From the NCBI RefSeq assembly GCF_001642725.1, contig NZ_LSUQ01000008.1, positions 33,700-97,699 of the forward strand: a DNA stretch of 64,000 nt. The letters run 5' to 3'. Position numbers and translations under genes: made by a program. Below, in pieces: positions 8,292 through 16,403 of the stretch; position 1 is the stretch's first letter, and each line of letters begins with the position of its first letter. The notes under the pieces are model-generated. The model ran no database searches. It was not told where the DNA came from and worked only from the letters and a program-made list of their open reading frames with translations. The DNA comes from Ferroacidibacillus organovorans. GTDB lineage: Bacteria; Bacillota; Bacilli; Alicyclobacillales; SLC66.

Positions 8292-9034
8292 TGTTATCCA
8301 TCTTGCAAAGAATTCCATCACTGTGGATAGCCTTGATTCTGGGTGGCATCGCGGCATCCCTGTATCTCCGATACCTTGTGCCAAAGAACCCGGAGAACCA
8401 GTTTGTGCGAGATAAAATCTTCACTATTGTACTCTTGTACATTTTGTTCAGTCGGTTTTCGGGCCTTATCCTACATCCGAGCGCCAATCTGCAAGCAGAT
8501 CTCTTGTCTTTGCTCAGTGGTGCCTCATCCAGTGGATGGCTAGTTGGACTAGCTGCCTCGGTGCTCTATGCCTTGTTTTCATTTTGGCGTGCAAAACATC
8601 TTGATCCACACTGCTTGGCCGTACTGGCGGAAGCCATCTGTTTTGGAAGCCTGTTGTTTTTCGCATATCAGGCGTACACGGACCTGAACCCGTTTCGAAT
8701 GGAAGATATCTTTCGGATCATCTGGTCTGCCGTTTTGATTTGGTTTGTTCGAACAAGGCGAGTTAAGTGGTCGGATCGACCCCAATGGATTTGGGGTGCA
8801 TATAGCCTCGTACTACTGTTGACTTCAGCCTACGTCCCACATATTAACCGGATGTTCCTTTTTACGACGCCACAATGGATATTCGTCATCATCCTGCTGA
8901 TTGCAGTTTACGCCGAAGCAAGACAGGATTTTGTAGCATCCGGAAGCGTCCAAACAATTGACCTTAATCGGGCATCGACGAACGATGGTATTGAAGGAGT
9001 TTCGAAATTGGACACGAAATCTGATGAGAAGTAA
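8291..9034 (+). CDS. Multi-pass membrane protein of the thioredoxin operon
   Basis: The 247-residue product has about seven hydrophobic helices and a charged C-terminal tail. Its start overlaps the preceding stop (TAATG), so it is translationally coupled to the TlpA gene. The helix pattern and length resemble a very divergent Lgt-like or quinone-linked membrane protein, but no diagnostic motif is present and I do not assign a family. Its conserved place at the end of a TlpA-CcdA-TlpA operon suggests a role in the same extracytoplasmic redox or assembly pathway. Confidence 0.6.
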   Translation: MLSILQRIPSLWIALILGGIAASLYLRYLVPKNPENQFVRDKIFTIVLLYILFSRFSGLILHPSANLQADLLSLLSGASSSGWLVGLAASVLYALFSFWRAKHLDPHCLAVLAEAICFGSLLFFAYQAYTDLNPFRMEDIFRIIWSAVLIWFVRTRRVKWSDRPQWIWGAYSLVLLLTSAYVPHINRMFLFTTPQWIFVIILLIAVYAEARQDFVASGSVQTIDLNRASTNDGIEGVSKLDTKSDEK

Positions 9035-9092
9035 GTTTACCACACATCGGTACGTTGCCAATCAAGAATGGGAGACTGCTCTAATCTGTCTC

Positions 9093-9305
9093 TCATTCTT
9101 GAGCTTTCCAAACCATTTCCACGTACTCTCGCCCACTGAATAGCACTTTCAGAATGTGATTTGACCTTCGTGTTACCAACTTCTTGTTTGTCTCATTTCT
9201 GATTTCCATCACTTTGTACCCTGCTAATCCAACTCTATCGATTTTTTGTCTGGTTGAACTTGGCTCCTCAGCGATGCATACGGCGCATGTCGACAGGATC
9301 TTCAT
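9093..9305 (-). CDS. Short hypothetical ORF, possibly real
   Basis: A 70-residue frame on the minus strand begins with MKILSTCAVCIAEEPS and reads like a soluble protein (TRQKIDRVGLAGYKVMEI) with a CxxC pair. Its ribosome site is weak and no family is recognised. It could be a remnant. It fills most of the 350-base gap between the thioredoxin operon and the riboswitch. Confidence 0.3.
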   Translation of the reverse strand: MKILSTCAVCIAEEPSSTRQKIDRVGLAGYKVMEIRNETNKKLVTRRSNHILKVLFSGREYVEMVWKAQE

Positions 9306-9383
9306 ATTTTCTTCAAAAGTTTGTTGCATAATATATCATAATTCGACATAGAAGGGAGGAAATTTTCTCTCACCACACGAATC

Positions 9384-9509
9384 TGTATCAAATGAAAATC
9401 CGAACTCTATCTAGAGACGGGGGACGTATTTATAGGGGCGAATCTACCTGATGGTAGTAGGGAGCGATAAGCCACATCCCGAGCCCGACAACTAACCTCG
9501 TAGGATACA
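9384..9509 (+). promoter_or_regulatory. c-di-AMP riboswitch (ydaO/yuaA type)
   Basis: The leader contains the conserved ydaO blocks in order: ACGGGGGAC at 9417, AGGGGCGAATC at 9434, GTAGGGAGCGATAAGCC at 9457 and CCCGACAACTAACCTCGTAG near 9485. The outer helix can form from TGTATC (9384-9389) and GATACA (9504-9509). This class binds c-di-AMP and commonly sits before cell-wall hydrolase and K+ transport genes. No separate terminator is visible between aptamer and gene, and the AAAGGGG ribosome site abuts the closing helix, so control of translation initiation is plausible. Confidence 0.88.
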
Positions 9510-9522
9510 AAGGGGCTTATCC

Positions 9523-10251
9523 ATGCGCAAAGCAGTAGTATCGGCTGTCGTAGCCGCAATGTTTACTGTGTCACTTCCATCTATGGCATTCGCACACACC
9601 AAGCAAAGTAACCAGACTACCTATGCCGCAGCCGTCAATAACCGTTCTACACCGCAATACGTGACTGTACAACGTGGTAACACATTGTATGGTCTTGCAA
9701 GGGAACATCATACAACGGTCCGTAATTTGACACAGTGGAACCGTATTCGCTCCACTCAAATCCTACATATTGGTCAGCGCCTGATTGTGGGGTGGAATAC
9801 CTCCGCCAAATCCCGCACGAATTCGTCGACCACACTGAGCAGCCGCAGTGAATCCATCAACAGCAATCTTTCCAGTGCAGTTCTCGGGGAAACCATTGCG
9901 AGGTACGCAACTCAGTTTCAGGGAGTGCCTTATTCGTGGGGTGGCGAGTCACCGAGCGGGTTTGACTGTTCAGGGCTAGTCCAATTCACGTTTGGTCATT
10001 CCGGTGTTCAACTGGAGCGAACCAGTTACAGTCAATTCCAACAAGGTCAGTCTGTCTCCCTCAATGATTTGTCGCCAGGCGATTTAGTTTTCTATGACAC
10101 AAACGGACCTGGAGCGTCCCATGTAGGCATTTATGTCGGGAATGGCCAGTTTATTCACTCAGGCGGTAGTCACGTACAAATTGCAAGTATGAACAATTCC
10201 TACTGGAGAGCACATTACATTGGTGCCAAACGGGTTACCAACTCTGTGTAA
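9523..10251 (+). CDS. Secreted LysM-NlpC/P60 cell-wall endopeptidase
   Basis: The 242-residue protein has a signal peptide (residues 1-24, ending SMAFA), a LysM peptidoglycan-binding repeat (about 46-89, from YVTVQRGNTLYGLAREH to IGQRLIVGW), a Ser/Thr linker and a C-terminal NlpC/P60 domain. Catalytic Cys149 lies in FDCSGLVQF, and His200 in SHVGIYVG. Enzymes of this family cut gamma-D-Glu-diamino-acid bonds in stem peptides. A c-di-AMP riboswitch immediately upstream ties expression to osmotic and wall homeostasis. A decayed second copy lies at 15869-16236. Confidence 0.93.
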   Translation: MRKAVVSAVVAAMFTVSLPSMAFAHTKQSNQTTYAAAVNNRSTPQYVTVQRGNTLYGLAREHHTTVRNLTQWNRIRSTQILHIGQRLIVGWNTSAKSRTNSSTTLSSRSESINSNLSSAVLGETIARYATQFQGVPYSWGGESPSGFDCSGLVQFTFGHSGVQLERTSYSQFQQGQSVSLNDLSPGDLVFYDTNGPGASHVGIYVGNGQFIHSGGSHVQIASMNNSYWRAHYIGAKRVTNSV

Positions 10252-10311
10252 CTATGCCGCACTACACTTCGATATCAATGTGGGTCGGCACCATGCTGAC
10301 CTTTTTACTCA

Positions 10312-10330
10312 GGGGACCTCGAAGGTCCCC
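10312..10330 (+). terminator. Terminator after the NlpC/P60 gene
   Basis: An 8-bp GC-rich stem (GGGGACCT / AGGTCCCC) with a three-base loop lies 61 bases past the stop codon. The T tract is poor (CCTTAGTC), so efficiency is uncertain. Confidence 0.5.
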
Positions 10331-10540
10331 CTTAGTCTGTTCATCTGTGTAATCACAATCATTGAGCCATACGGCTTCGACTTCATATTTTTTTCATAAT
10401 GGCCGTTTATACTAGAACTCGACTGGTAGGTTTCTCCTTATGTCAGATTTTTTCAAGATGCATTCGAATCGTAGCTAGGCAGAAAAAACATGAACCCCCT
10501 TCAAACACCCAAACAGGAACATTGTGAGGAGTGATTTCAC

Positions 10541-10729
10541 ATGAACGGAAAGAAACGCGTAGCGATTGCCGGAACGCTGATTGTTTTTGCCCTTGCAGGA
10601 TGTGGATCGGGCGGTGGCGATACCGGCAATTCGGGCGGTGGCATGGGTAACATGGACATGAGCAATGGGACGATGAATATGACCAATGGCACAATGGATA
10701 TGGGTAATCAAACAAATTCGACAAAGTAA
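10541..10729 (+). CDS. Met-rich small lipoprotein, probable copper/silver binder
   Basis: The 62-residue precursor has a type II signal peptide with lipobox LAGC (Cys at about residue 21). It then has a Gly spacer and three NGTM(N/D)M-like repeats, ending GNQTNSTK. After lipidation the mature protein would be a short Met-rich tether on the outer face of the membrane. Methionine motifs of this kind bind Cu(I) or Ag(I) in copper-resistance proteins. The ATG follows GAGGAG at ordinary spacing, and a terminator follows the gene. The divergent lgt nearby could supply its lipid anchor. Function is inferred. Confidence 0.75.
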   Translation: MNGKKRVAIAGTLIVFALAGCGSGGGDTGNSGGGMGNMDMSNGTMNMTNGTMDMGNQTNSTK

Positions 10730-10768
10730 CCGGGTACGAGGGCCATCGTAAAACTGTCGTATGCGAAA

Positions 10769-10800
10769 AACGAGGTAGCCACTAAAAAGGCGGCCTCGTT
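10769..10800 (+). terminator. Terminator of the Met-rich lipoprotein gene
   Basis: Stem AACGAGG..GCC pairs with GGC..CCTCGTT around an ACTAAAAA loop, followed by TCCTCC. The stem has two mismatches, so confidence is moderate. Confidence 0.6.
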
Positions 10801-10814
10801 CCTCCGTATGTTAG

Positions 10815-11340
10815 CCTCTATCCTTGGGTTAGGGGCACACTCTTCTCGTAGGGTATTGACGGTATAGCACCGGAAAAAATGTGAAGAGTGCTCCCTTTTC
10901 TTTTGCTTGTGATAAACCTTGACAGTTGGTTTAACGACACCAGGCAACGATTCCTCCAGAACCGCCGAACAACAACTCTCCTGTCGTGGCCATCAATGTT
11001 GTCCTTTCACCGCCGACATAAATTAAATTTGTTTTTGATTTCTCACTACACTAATATCTTTGGCCAGAGACTTCCCACAGGCGTTTGGACAACCTGAATA
11101 CCCCACTCTCAGCGGAAATTGGGAGAGGTTTCTTAGCAATGGTCTCATCTAGCTTTCTCGCCACATCAATCCCTTTCCGCATTCCCCCCCATGCAACTCT
11201 GCAAACGTTTACGGTTGATATCCCATCCCTTATGGCGAAGTTGATGTGCGGCTCTGCGACTGCCGTGGCCAGGATGCGCCGTGTACACTTAATCGATATT
11301 GCTTCAGGCTCACCCCACCAGCAGACAGCTAAGCCGGCTT
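10815..11340 (-). pseudogene. Decayed siroheme/4Fe-4S nitrite-sulfite reductase-like gene
   Basis: Scattered minus-strand frames match the intact gene at 12866-13285. One reads MPGVVKPTVKVYHKQKKREH against LLPGVVNQIVKVYQKNGRKRER, and another reads VARKLDETIAKK against AARELDKAIAG. The frames change several times and the second Cys cluster is lost. Upstream, HINFAIRDGIS resembles the N-terminal half-domain missing from the other copy. This is a dead duplicate, probably older than the IS debris next to it. Confidence 0.7.
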
Positions 11341-11412
11341 GTGATAAAAGCTTGAGCGATTAAGAGAAGGAGTTAGGTCTGCGTCGTCAGTGCGATCTTT
11401 CGATTCCATGCT

Positions 11413-11717
11413 CTACCATGCAAGGCGTTCGACGCCGCTCCGGGTCGATACCAAATTTTTGAGCCACTCGAGCTGAGCGGCTAGCTTCCCAACCTTGGCA
11501 ATTCGTTCGACTTTTTGCTCCTGTACCTTTTGTTCCTTGGTGCCTTGTGCCCGTCCACAAATAGTCTGATGAAGTTCTCCGAGGCAACCTTCTGCCATTG
11601 GCTCAACTGCACGGGGATGGACACCGTACTGCGAAGCAATCTGTGCCATGGTTTTCTTTTCATTTAGTATTTCCTGAACAACAAGGGTTTGAATTTGAGT
11701 GTATACTGTTTTTTCAT
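11413..11717 (-). pseudogene. IS3-family orfA remnant
   Basis: The fragment begins with MKKQYT and continues, after frameshifts, through VVQEILNEKKTMAQIASQYG and QWQKVASENF to LEWLKNL. This is the helix-turn-helix and leucine-zipper layout of IS3-family OrfA. At least two frameshifts separate the pieces and no orfB follows. It joins the truncated IS1595 transposase directly. Confidence 0.75.
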
Positions 11718-12218
11718 AGGCTTAGCGCAACTCAACTGTCCTCCTATCAGGTGTTGTCCAGTTTTACGGGCCACCATACCAGGACCACCAAAGTAGGTTT
11801 CATCCATCTCGACGATGCCAGACAACACGTACTGTTCATCTCGTGAACCCATAGCGTAGCGGATTTTGTGTAACATGAGCCACGCTGTTTTGTAGCTCAC
11901 ATCCAATTCTCGTGCAAGCGCCAGCGCAGATATACCACGCTTGTCGTGCGCCACGAGAAATAGCGCCCAGAACCAAATGCGCAGTGGTGTGCGAGTTTTG
12001 TGTAGAATGGTTCCAGCTATGAGCGATGATTGATGACGACATGCCGTACATTGAAACAAGACTCGTTCTGAAATCAAATAATACTTATCGTGTCCGCAAC
12101 TCGGACAGCGAAATCCGTTAGGAAAGCGTATTGAAAAAAGGTGCTGACGGCACTCATCATCCGATTTGAACTTCTGTTGGAATGTGCGAAGTGTTAAATA
12201 TGACTGCTTCATGGTCAT
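11718..12218 (-). pseudogene. 3'-truncated IS1595-family transposase
   Basis: The N-terminal 165 residues carry the zinc ribbon (FRCPSCGHDKYY and FQCTACRHQ) and the start of the ISXO2-like DDE domain (VEMDETYFGG). IS1595 transposases are normally close to 300 residues. Here the frame runs into IS3-family orfA sequence, so the catalytic domain is incomplete. An ATG start is at 12218 and no terminal repeats were identified. Confidence 0.8.
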
Positions 12219-12325
12219 CTCTCGTTTCCATGGAAGATAAGACCATTATACCAAACGTACGTTCGCAACACTACCAAGCTGAGCTAACGGAATAGCCACG
12301 TTCGGGAATATTACGTTTACATGAT

Positions 12326-12544
12326 TTGTCCCTATCTTTGGACACTGTGAAATTTCAGTTATTTCTGGTCGCTCCTGATAAACGTGAGAAAGAAATCAAG
12401 GCTCAACTTCTGCGTCCGTCATTCCAACAAACACTCGAAATGCTGTCCTACATCGTCTTTTCCGATCTTAGATGCGACTGTGACGCAATGTGCAAATATG
12501 GTGCCGATGCGTCCGTCCTCAGCAAAATCTCCAAAGTTGTATAG
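12326..12544 (+). other. Orphan coding fragment, unknown
   Basis: A 72-codon frame reads FQLFLVAPDKREKEIKAQLL and ends SVLSKISKVV. It looks like the C-terminal end of a real protein, with a short Cys cluster (RCDCDAMC), but no start signal precedes it and I do not recognise the family. It is probably a fragment left between IS elements. Confidence 0.3.
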
Positions 12545-12865
12545 CTCGCGCGAACTTTGATTCAAGCGCATACTTTCTTCACATTTGTCGATTATGATAA
12601 GACCTCAGCCGGGAGATACATCCCCGTATTTTGGTGGCGATTGCAATTGGCTGCCAAATTGGCAACAAGGTAATTGGTTTAGCTTGCCTACCTGGCAAGT
12701 CCCAATGCATTACGCCACACGTCAGTAAAAATTCGGTCTGACTACACTATATATCCGCAATACGGCTGTCGAATCCGTTTCTGCAATGACCGCCAGAACT
12801 AAGGTGCGAATAATCAAAACTTAGTGGCTCACCGGGGATGTGACATCCCCCAGTGTAGTTGATTT
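12545..12865. other. Gap with no gene seen
   Basis: These 321 bases hold no convincing ORF on either strand and no clear hairpin apart from the short imperfect repeat GGCTGCCAAATTGGCAAC near 12648. They end at the stop of the reductase-like gene. Confidence 0.5.
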
Positions 12866-13285
12866 TCATATTGCCAATTCATTTCGTAGAGCATCCAACC
12901 CAAAGCGTTTCAAAAAGTGGGAAAACCGCTCCCGCTTCCTTCCGTTCTTCTGATAAACCTTAACGATTTGATTCACAACGCCTGGTAACAAATCGCTAGT
13001 GACTTTTTCCATTATTAATTTCCCTGACGAGGCATTCAATGTTTTCGTCTCACCACCGACATATACATTGAATGTGTCTTTTATTTTTACAATACCGATG
13101 TCCTTAGACAATGATTCTCCACATGCGTTGGGGCAACCAGAATACCCCACTCTCATCGGGAACGGGACAGACATACCTGCGATTGCCTTATCCAACTCTC
13201 TTGCAGCTTCAAGACCTTCGGATTCAGCGCCTTTACAAAAATTGCAGACGGCAAGATTTTTACTTTGCACATTTATACAACACAC
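12866..13285 (-). CDS. Short siroheme/4Fe-4S nitrite-sulfite reductase-like protein
   Basis: The 139-residue protein corresponds to the C-terminal iron-sulfur and siroheme-binding half of nitrite/sulfite reductases. CNFCKG and GYSGCPNACGES give the four Cys ligands of the coupled cluster. The usual N-terminal ferredoxin-like half (about 70 residues) is absent, so it is either a minimal stand-alone form or a truncated gene. AAGGAGG lies right at the GTG of 13285, hence the true start may be the GTG at 13270 (VQSKNLAVC). A decayed copy lies at 10815-11340. Confidence 0.65.
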   Translation of the reverse strand: MCCINVQSKNLAVCNFCKGAESEGLEAARELDKAIAGMSVPFPMRVGYSGCPNACGESLSKDIGIVKIKDTFNVYVGGETKTLNASSGKLIMEKVTSDLLPGVVNQIVKVYQKNGRKRERFSHFLKRFGLDALRNELAI

Positions 13286-13508
13286 CTCCTTGATCTGAAT
13301 CGTTCAAATGTCTGGACTCTCCGTTCATTATATCCGACTCTTATATGGCTGTGACTCACACGGTAGGATGAGGCTGATTACTAAGGGAACATGAGCTCTG
13401 TCATTCCGTGAGTTGTTCAAAATCCCGTTCAGTGTGGGCGTGTCACCGGCACAACTTGGCTATCGATTACCGCCCTTCAACATGCCGTCTCGAATCGTTG
13501 GCATGATA

Positions 13509-13559
13509 GGGGCACCGCTAACAAAATGACGCAAAACCCACGCTAAGACAATTTATGGA
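13509..13559 (+). repeat. Left terminal inverted repeat of the Tn3-type unit
   Basis: It starts GGGGCACCGCTAACAAAATG and contains AAAACCCACGCTAAG. It matches the right end in 48 of 51 positions when inverted. Confidence 0.9.
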
Positions 13560-13582
13560 ATAAAACATACGGTTTTTCTACT

Positions 13583-14150
13583 CTAAGCATCTTTCTCTCG
13601 GGTTCTAAGCGGTCTCAACGCATTCTCGGTAGTCGGTGGATTTGTATTGAAAGTGTACTCTCCAAGAAAATTGATGTGCTCCCATCCTAATGGGGAAATG
13701 TGATTTAGCAGTTCTTCGTGAAGTACCCCTTTCTTCGTTTGGAATTCTGTGGCCTTAGTCAAATAGAGGGTATTCCAGACGCTAATCGCATTAATCAAGA
13801 TATTTAATGCGCTCGCGCGTTGGAGCTGATCCTGTAGGGCTCTCTCACGTAGTTCCCCATGCTTCCCGAAGAAGATGGCTCTGGCCAATGCATTCATCGC
13901 CTCACCTTTATTTAGCCCTCGGTGAATTCTTCGTCTCATGGATTCGCTTGAAACGTAATCCAAAATGAAAATCGTCTTTTCGATCCGCCCATCTCACGAA
14001 GTGCAGTAGCTAAACTGTTTTGCCGCGAGTATGAACCGAGTTCCTCATGATTATGCGGTGTGTTCGCTGCTCTTCTTGTGGAGCAAACGGACATGAGTTC
14101 AGTAAGAAACCGGAGGACACAACGATGTCCCATAATTGCTGGCGTCCCTT
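13583..14150 (-). pseudogene. tnpA: Tn3-family transposase, 3' remnant with frameshift
   Basis: The C-terminal frame (RRIHRGLNKGEAMNALARAI, HINFLGEYTF) is the end of a Tn3-type DDE transposase of about 980 residues. The preceding piece (HNHEELGSYSRQ, LATALREMG) is in another frame. One base is missing near 13980, where restoring it would read RIEKTIFILDYVSSES. At least 80% of the gene is gone, so the unit could move only with a transposase supplied elsewhere. Confidence 0.88.
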
Positions 14151-14199
14151 TCAAGTAAGAAAAGACATACCATCAAGGATATGTCTTCTCAAAGAAACA

Positions 14200-15069
14200 C
14201 TACAGGTCTGATACTTTACTAACTTGTCTCATGGCTCGCCAGATTGAGTAACCACCGGCACCACCTACAACCAAAATAATTAATAATAAGGCAACGTTGA
14301 TTGAATCAAGGTTGTAGATGTGCAACCCTGTCGGAAGAGCCCAGTCTGCCAGTTTCGGATCTAACAATTCAATAGCCCCTGCTGCAGCAAACAATATACC
14401 TCCAATGAGCAGCGTGTTCCCGGCAACGAATCGTCCTATAAACGCTTTGGCTTTGTCCCCCAGCTTCCTACTCTCAATCCATCGCCCAAACACGGCCCCA
14501 ATCACAATCTGCATCAATAAAGTGCCAAGTCCATATAGTAGTCCAGGTAAGAATGCCACCCATGCACTTGGCATACGAGGCGAAATTACGGTGTATATGA
14601 TGGTTGCGAACGCACCTGTTCCCCATCCTGCGATAAATCCATGAATCAATGCTAGTTTTACGGGCACCACTTCTTTATCAGTTGGAAGCGACGGCGTCAG
14701 CCGTTCTAACCACGGAAACAGATGCAGCGTTTTATTTCTATAAAGTATGAAGTACCCTGACAGCAGCATGACAACGCCGACAATGACGTACACAATCTGC
14801 TCAACACCTTGTCGCATGAGAAACCCAGCTAAAGCGAAGTACGCTAATTCGGATGCGATAGCCCGCTGCAACGTGAAGGCAAGTGAGAAAAACAAACCGG
14901 CTCGCATTCCACCACGCGTACTGTAACTTCCAATGGAGTAGCTGAATGTAATGGGCCAGGTGTGCTCATCCGGCGTAATACCGTGAACAATACCCATGAG
15001 AAAAACCGTAACTAAATCAATTAACCACGTAATGTGGTGGGGATCGTACCAAAAGTTCAATGAGTGCAC
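14200..15069 (-). CDS. Multi-pass membrane transporter, copy B
   Basis: The 289-residue paralogue of the protein at 2694-3518 has the same motif HGITPDEHTWPITFSYSIG and the same DKAKAFIGRFVAGNTLL segment, with an N-terminal extension of about 15 residues. It overlaps the end of fur B by 13 bases, so the two are translationally coupled more tightly than in copy A. Differences are spread over the helices, pointing to old divergence rather than recent duplication. A metal or related substrate is inferred from the Fur control. Confidence 0.65.
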   Translation of the reverse strand: MHSLNFWYDPHHITWLIDLVTVFLMGIVHGITPDEHTWPITFSYSIGSYSTRGGMRAGLFFSLAFTLQRAIASELAYFALAGFLMRQGVEQIVYVIVGVVMLLSGYFILYRNKTLHLFPWLERLTPSLPTDKEVVPVKLALIHGFIAGWGTGAFATIIYTVISPRMPSAWVAFLPGLLYGLGTLLMQIVIGAVFGRWIESRKLGDKAKAFIGRFVAGNTLLIGGILFAAAGAIELLDPKLADWALPTGLHIYNLDSINVALLLIILVVGGAGGYSIWRAMRQVSKVSDL

Positions 15070-15482
15070 CCCGCATCGTTTGCAGTCTGGCAGTCAGAAC
15101 ACGTTCCATACAAGTCGGAACGATGACTGCTTACACGGAAGTTGTCAGGCACATCAAACGAGGGACAGCTACCTTGAATATCCATTACCCTGTGGCAGGA
15201 CAGACAAACGAAATGATGATGATGTTCACACCCGCAATAGGCATAAAAAATCGTTCCGTCTACAAGAAATGGTGTCGCGACACCCACCTTGGTAAGCACT
15301 TCGAGCAATCTGTAAACTGTTGTTAGGCCAATATTTATATCGTGTTTATCCGCCAATTCATATAGCTGACTTGGGGTCAACATCGAAGATGATGAAGCAA
15401 ACACGTCCAAAAGGCTCTCGCGTTCGCTAGTTAAACGAAATTTCTGACCGTTTAATAGCTCTTTAATTTGCAATTTATCCAT
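15057..15482 (-). CDS. Fur-family repressor, copy B
   Basis: The 141-residue protein keeps the full Fur set: winged helix (RLTSERESLLDVF, GLTTVYRLLEVL), the His cluster CEHHHHFVCLSCHRV and a C-terminal CSDC, giving both CxxC pairs of the structural zinc site. It lies inside the Tn3-type unit with the transporter gene behind it. Two Fur-like boxes lie upstream, in contrast to the single box of copy A. Confidence 0.9.
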   Translation of the reverse strand: MDKLQIKELLNGQKFRLTSERESLLDVFASSSSMLTPSQLYELADKHDINIGLTTVYRLLEVLTKVGVATPFLVDGTIFYAYCGCEHHHHFVCLSCHRVMDIQGSCPSFDVPDNFRVSSHRSDLYGTCSDCQTANDAGCTH

Positions 15483-15501
15483 AAGACCACACCTTGTTCA
15501 T

Positions 15502-15524
15502 TTATAGAAAGTAATTTTCTATAA
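15502..15524. promoter_or_regulatory. Fur-like box 1 before fur copy B
   Basis: A 23-bp near-perfect palindrome (one mismatch), TTATAGAAAGT on one side and ATTTTCTATAA on the other, is centred at 15513, about 30 bp upstream of the fur B start. Confidence 0.75.
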
Positions 15525-15553
15525 CAATATAAGCGGAAATATTGATGTCGTCA

Positions 15554-15576
15554 ATATAGAAAATGATTTTCAATAT
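15554..15576. promoter_or_regulatory. Fur-like box 2 before fur copy B
   Basis: A second 23-bp palindrome with one mismatch has core GAAAATGATTTTC and is centred at 15565. The centres are 52 bp apart, about five helical turns, so two dimers would bind the same face of the DNA. Confidence 0.78.
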
Positions 15577-15817
15577 TTCCGGTGATCGGGTTAAGACGCA
15601 AGATTTCACGTCTTATCAGCGTAGCATCGAGGAGTACTTACTGGCGAAACGAGGGAGTATCCGTTGCGGGGTCCTTGTTGCATTTACGGGTGCGATAGTG
15701 CAATATCGGCTATCACATAGATGCGAATGAATATACGAAGGTATACATATGACCGCGTTTTCTTCATATTTCGCACCATCAGCAAGATGCTTAGAGTTCA
15801 AAAGACAACTTCCAAAC

Positions 15818-15868
15818 TCCATAAATTGTCTTAGCGTGGGTTTTGCGTTATTTTGTTGGCGGTACCCC
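15818..15868 (-). repeat. Right terminal inverted repeat of the Tn3-type unit
   Basis: Read on the minus strand it starts GGGGTACCGCCAACAAAATA. The 15577-15817 stretch between fur box 2 and this repeat has no gene; it may contain the remains of a resolution site. Confidence 0.9.
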
Positions 15869-16236
15869 ATATTGGGCAACGATTAATTATGGGTTGGATT
15901 ACATCACGTAGTTCGACGACCACTACCCGATCAACCACGTTAAGCGGGCGCAGCGAATCCTTGAGCAGTGGTCTTTCTGATGCTGTTCTTGGAGATAGCA
16001 ATGCAAGATACGCTACTCAGTTTCAAGGCGTACCTTATTCCTGGAGTGGCGTCTTGTTGCCCGGCGTTCTGATATTCTTTGATGCGAACGGACCTGGCGC
16101 ATCACATGTCGGCATTTACATCGGAAACGTCCATTTTGTCCATTCTGGTGGCAGAGCTGTAAGCGTTACGGACGTTAGCAATCCATACTGGAGGGTCTAT
16201 TTTGTTGGTGCCAAGCGAATCACGGATTCTGTGTAA
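15869..16236 (+). pseudogene. Decayed LysM-NlpC/P60 hydrolase, second copy
   Basis: The frame starts inside the LysM repeat (PHIGQRLIMGW) exactly at the end of the Tn3 repeat and follows the protein at 9523 to its C-terminus (GAKRITDSV). Signal peptide and most of LysM are missing. About 46 codons are also deleted in frame, so the segment with the catalytic FDCSGLV is lost and YSW runs into SGVLLPGVLIFFDANG. His residues remain, but without the Cys it cannot be active. Confidence 0.88.
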
Positions 16237-16403
16237 CGGTGTTATTATAAGGCTCATGCCGGCCGAATATCGACGTTAGTCGGTGCGAAGACAGGCCATG
16301 GCGAGGGAAAACCGGTGGTTCCCTTCAATTGAATAAATCTTCACCACTAAGATGGATAGACTTATCTGAACAGCAGTAGAGCCCCTCATGCACGGCATCA
16401 TAC

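Larger units (their letters stand above)
13509..15868. mobile_element. Tn3-type unit carrying a fur-transporter cassette
   Basis: Two 51-bp terminal repeats in inverse orientation differ at only three positions. Their outer 39 bases have the Tn3-family form: GGGG at the tip, AAAACCCACG and ending GCTAAG. Inside lie the 3' part of a Tn3 transposase next to the left end, the transporter B gene and the fur B gene. Only 2,360 bp remain and no resolvase is visible, so it is a deletion derivative. The right end abuts the middle of an NlpC/P60 gene. The flanking pentamers TGATA and ATATT do not match, so one junction has been rearranged. Confidence 0.85.
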
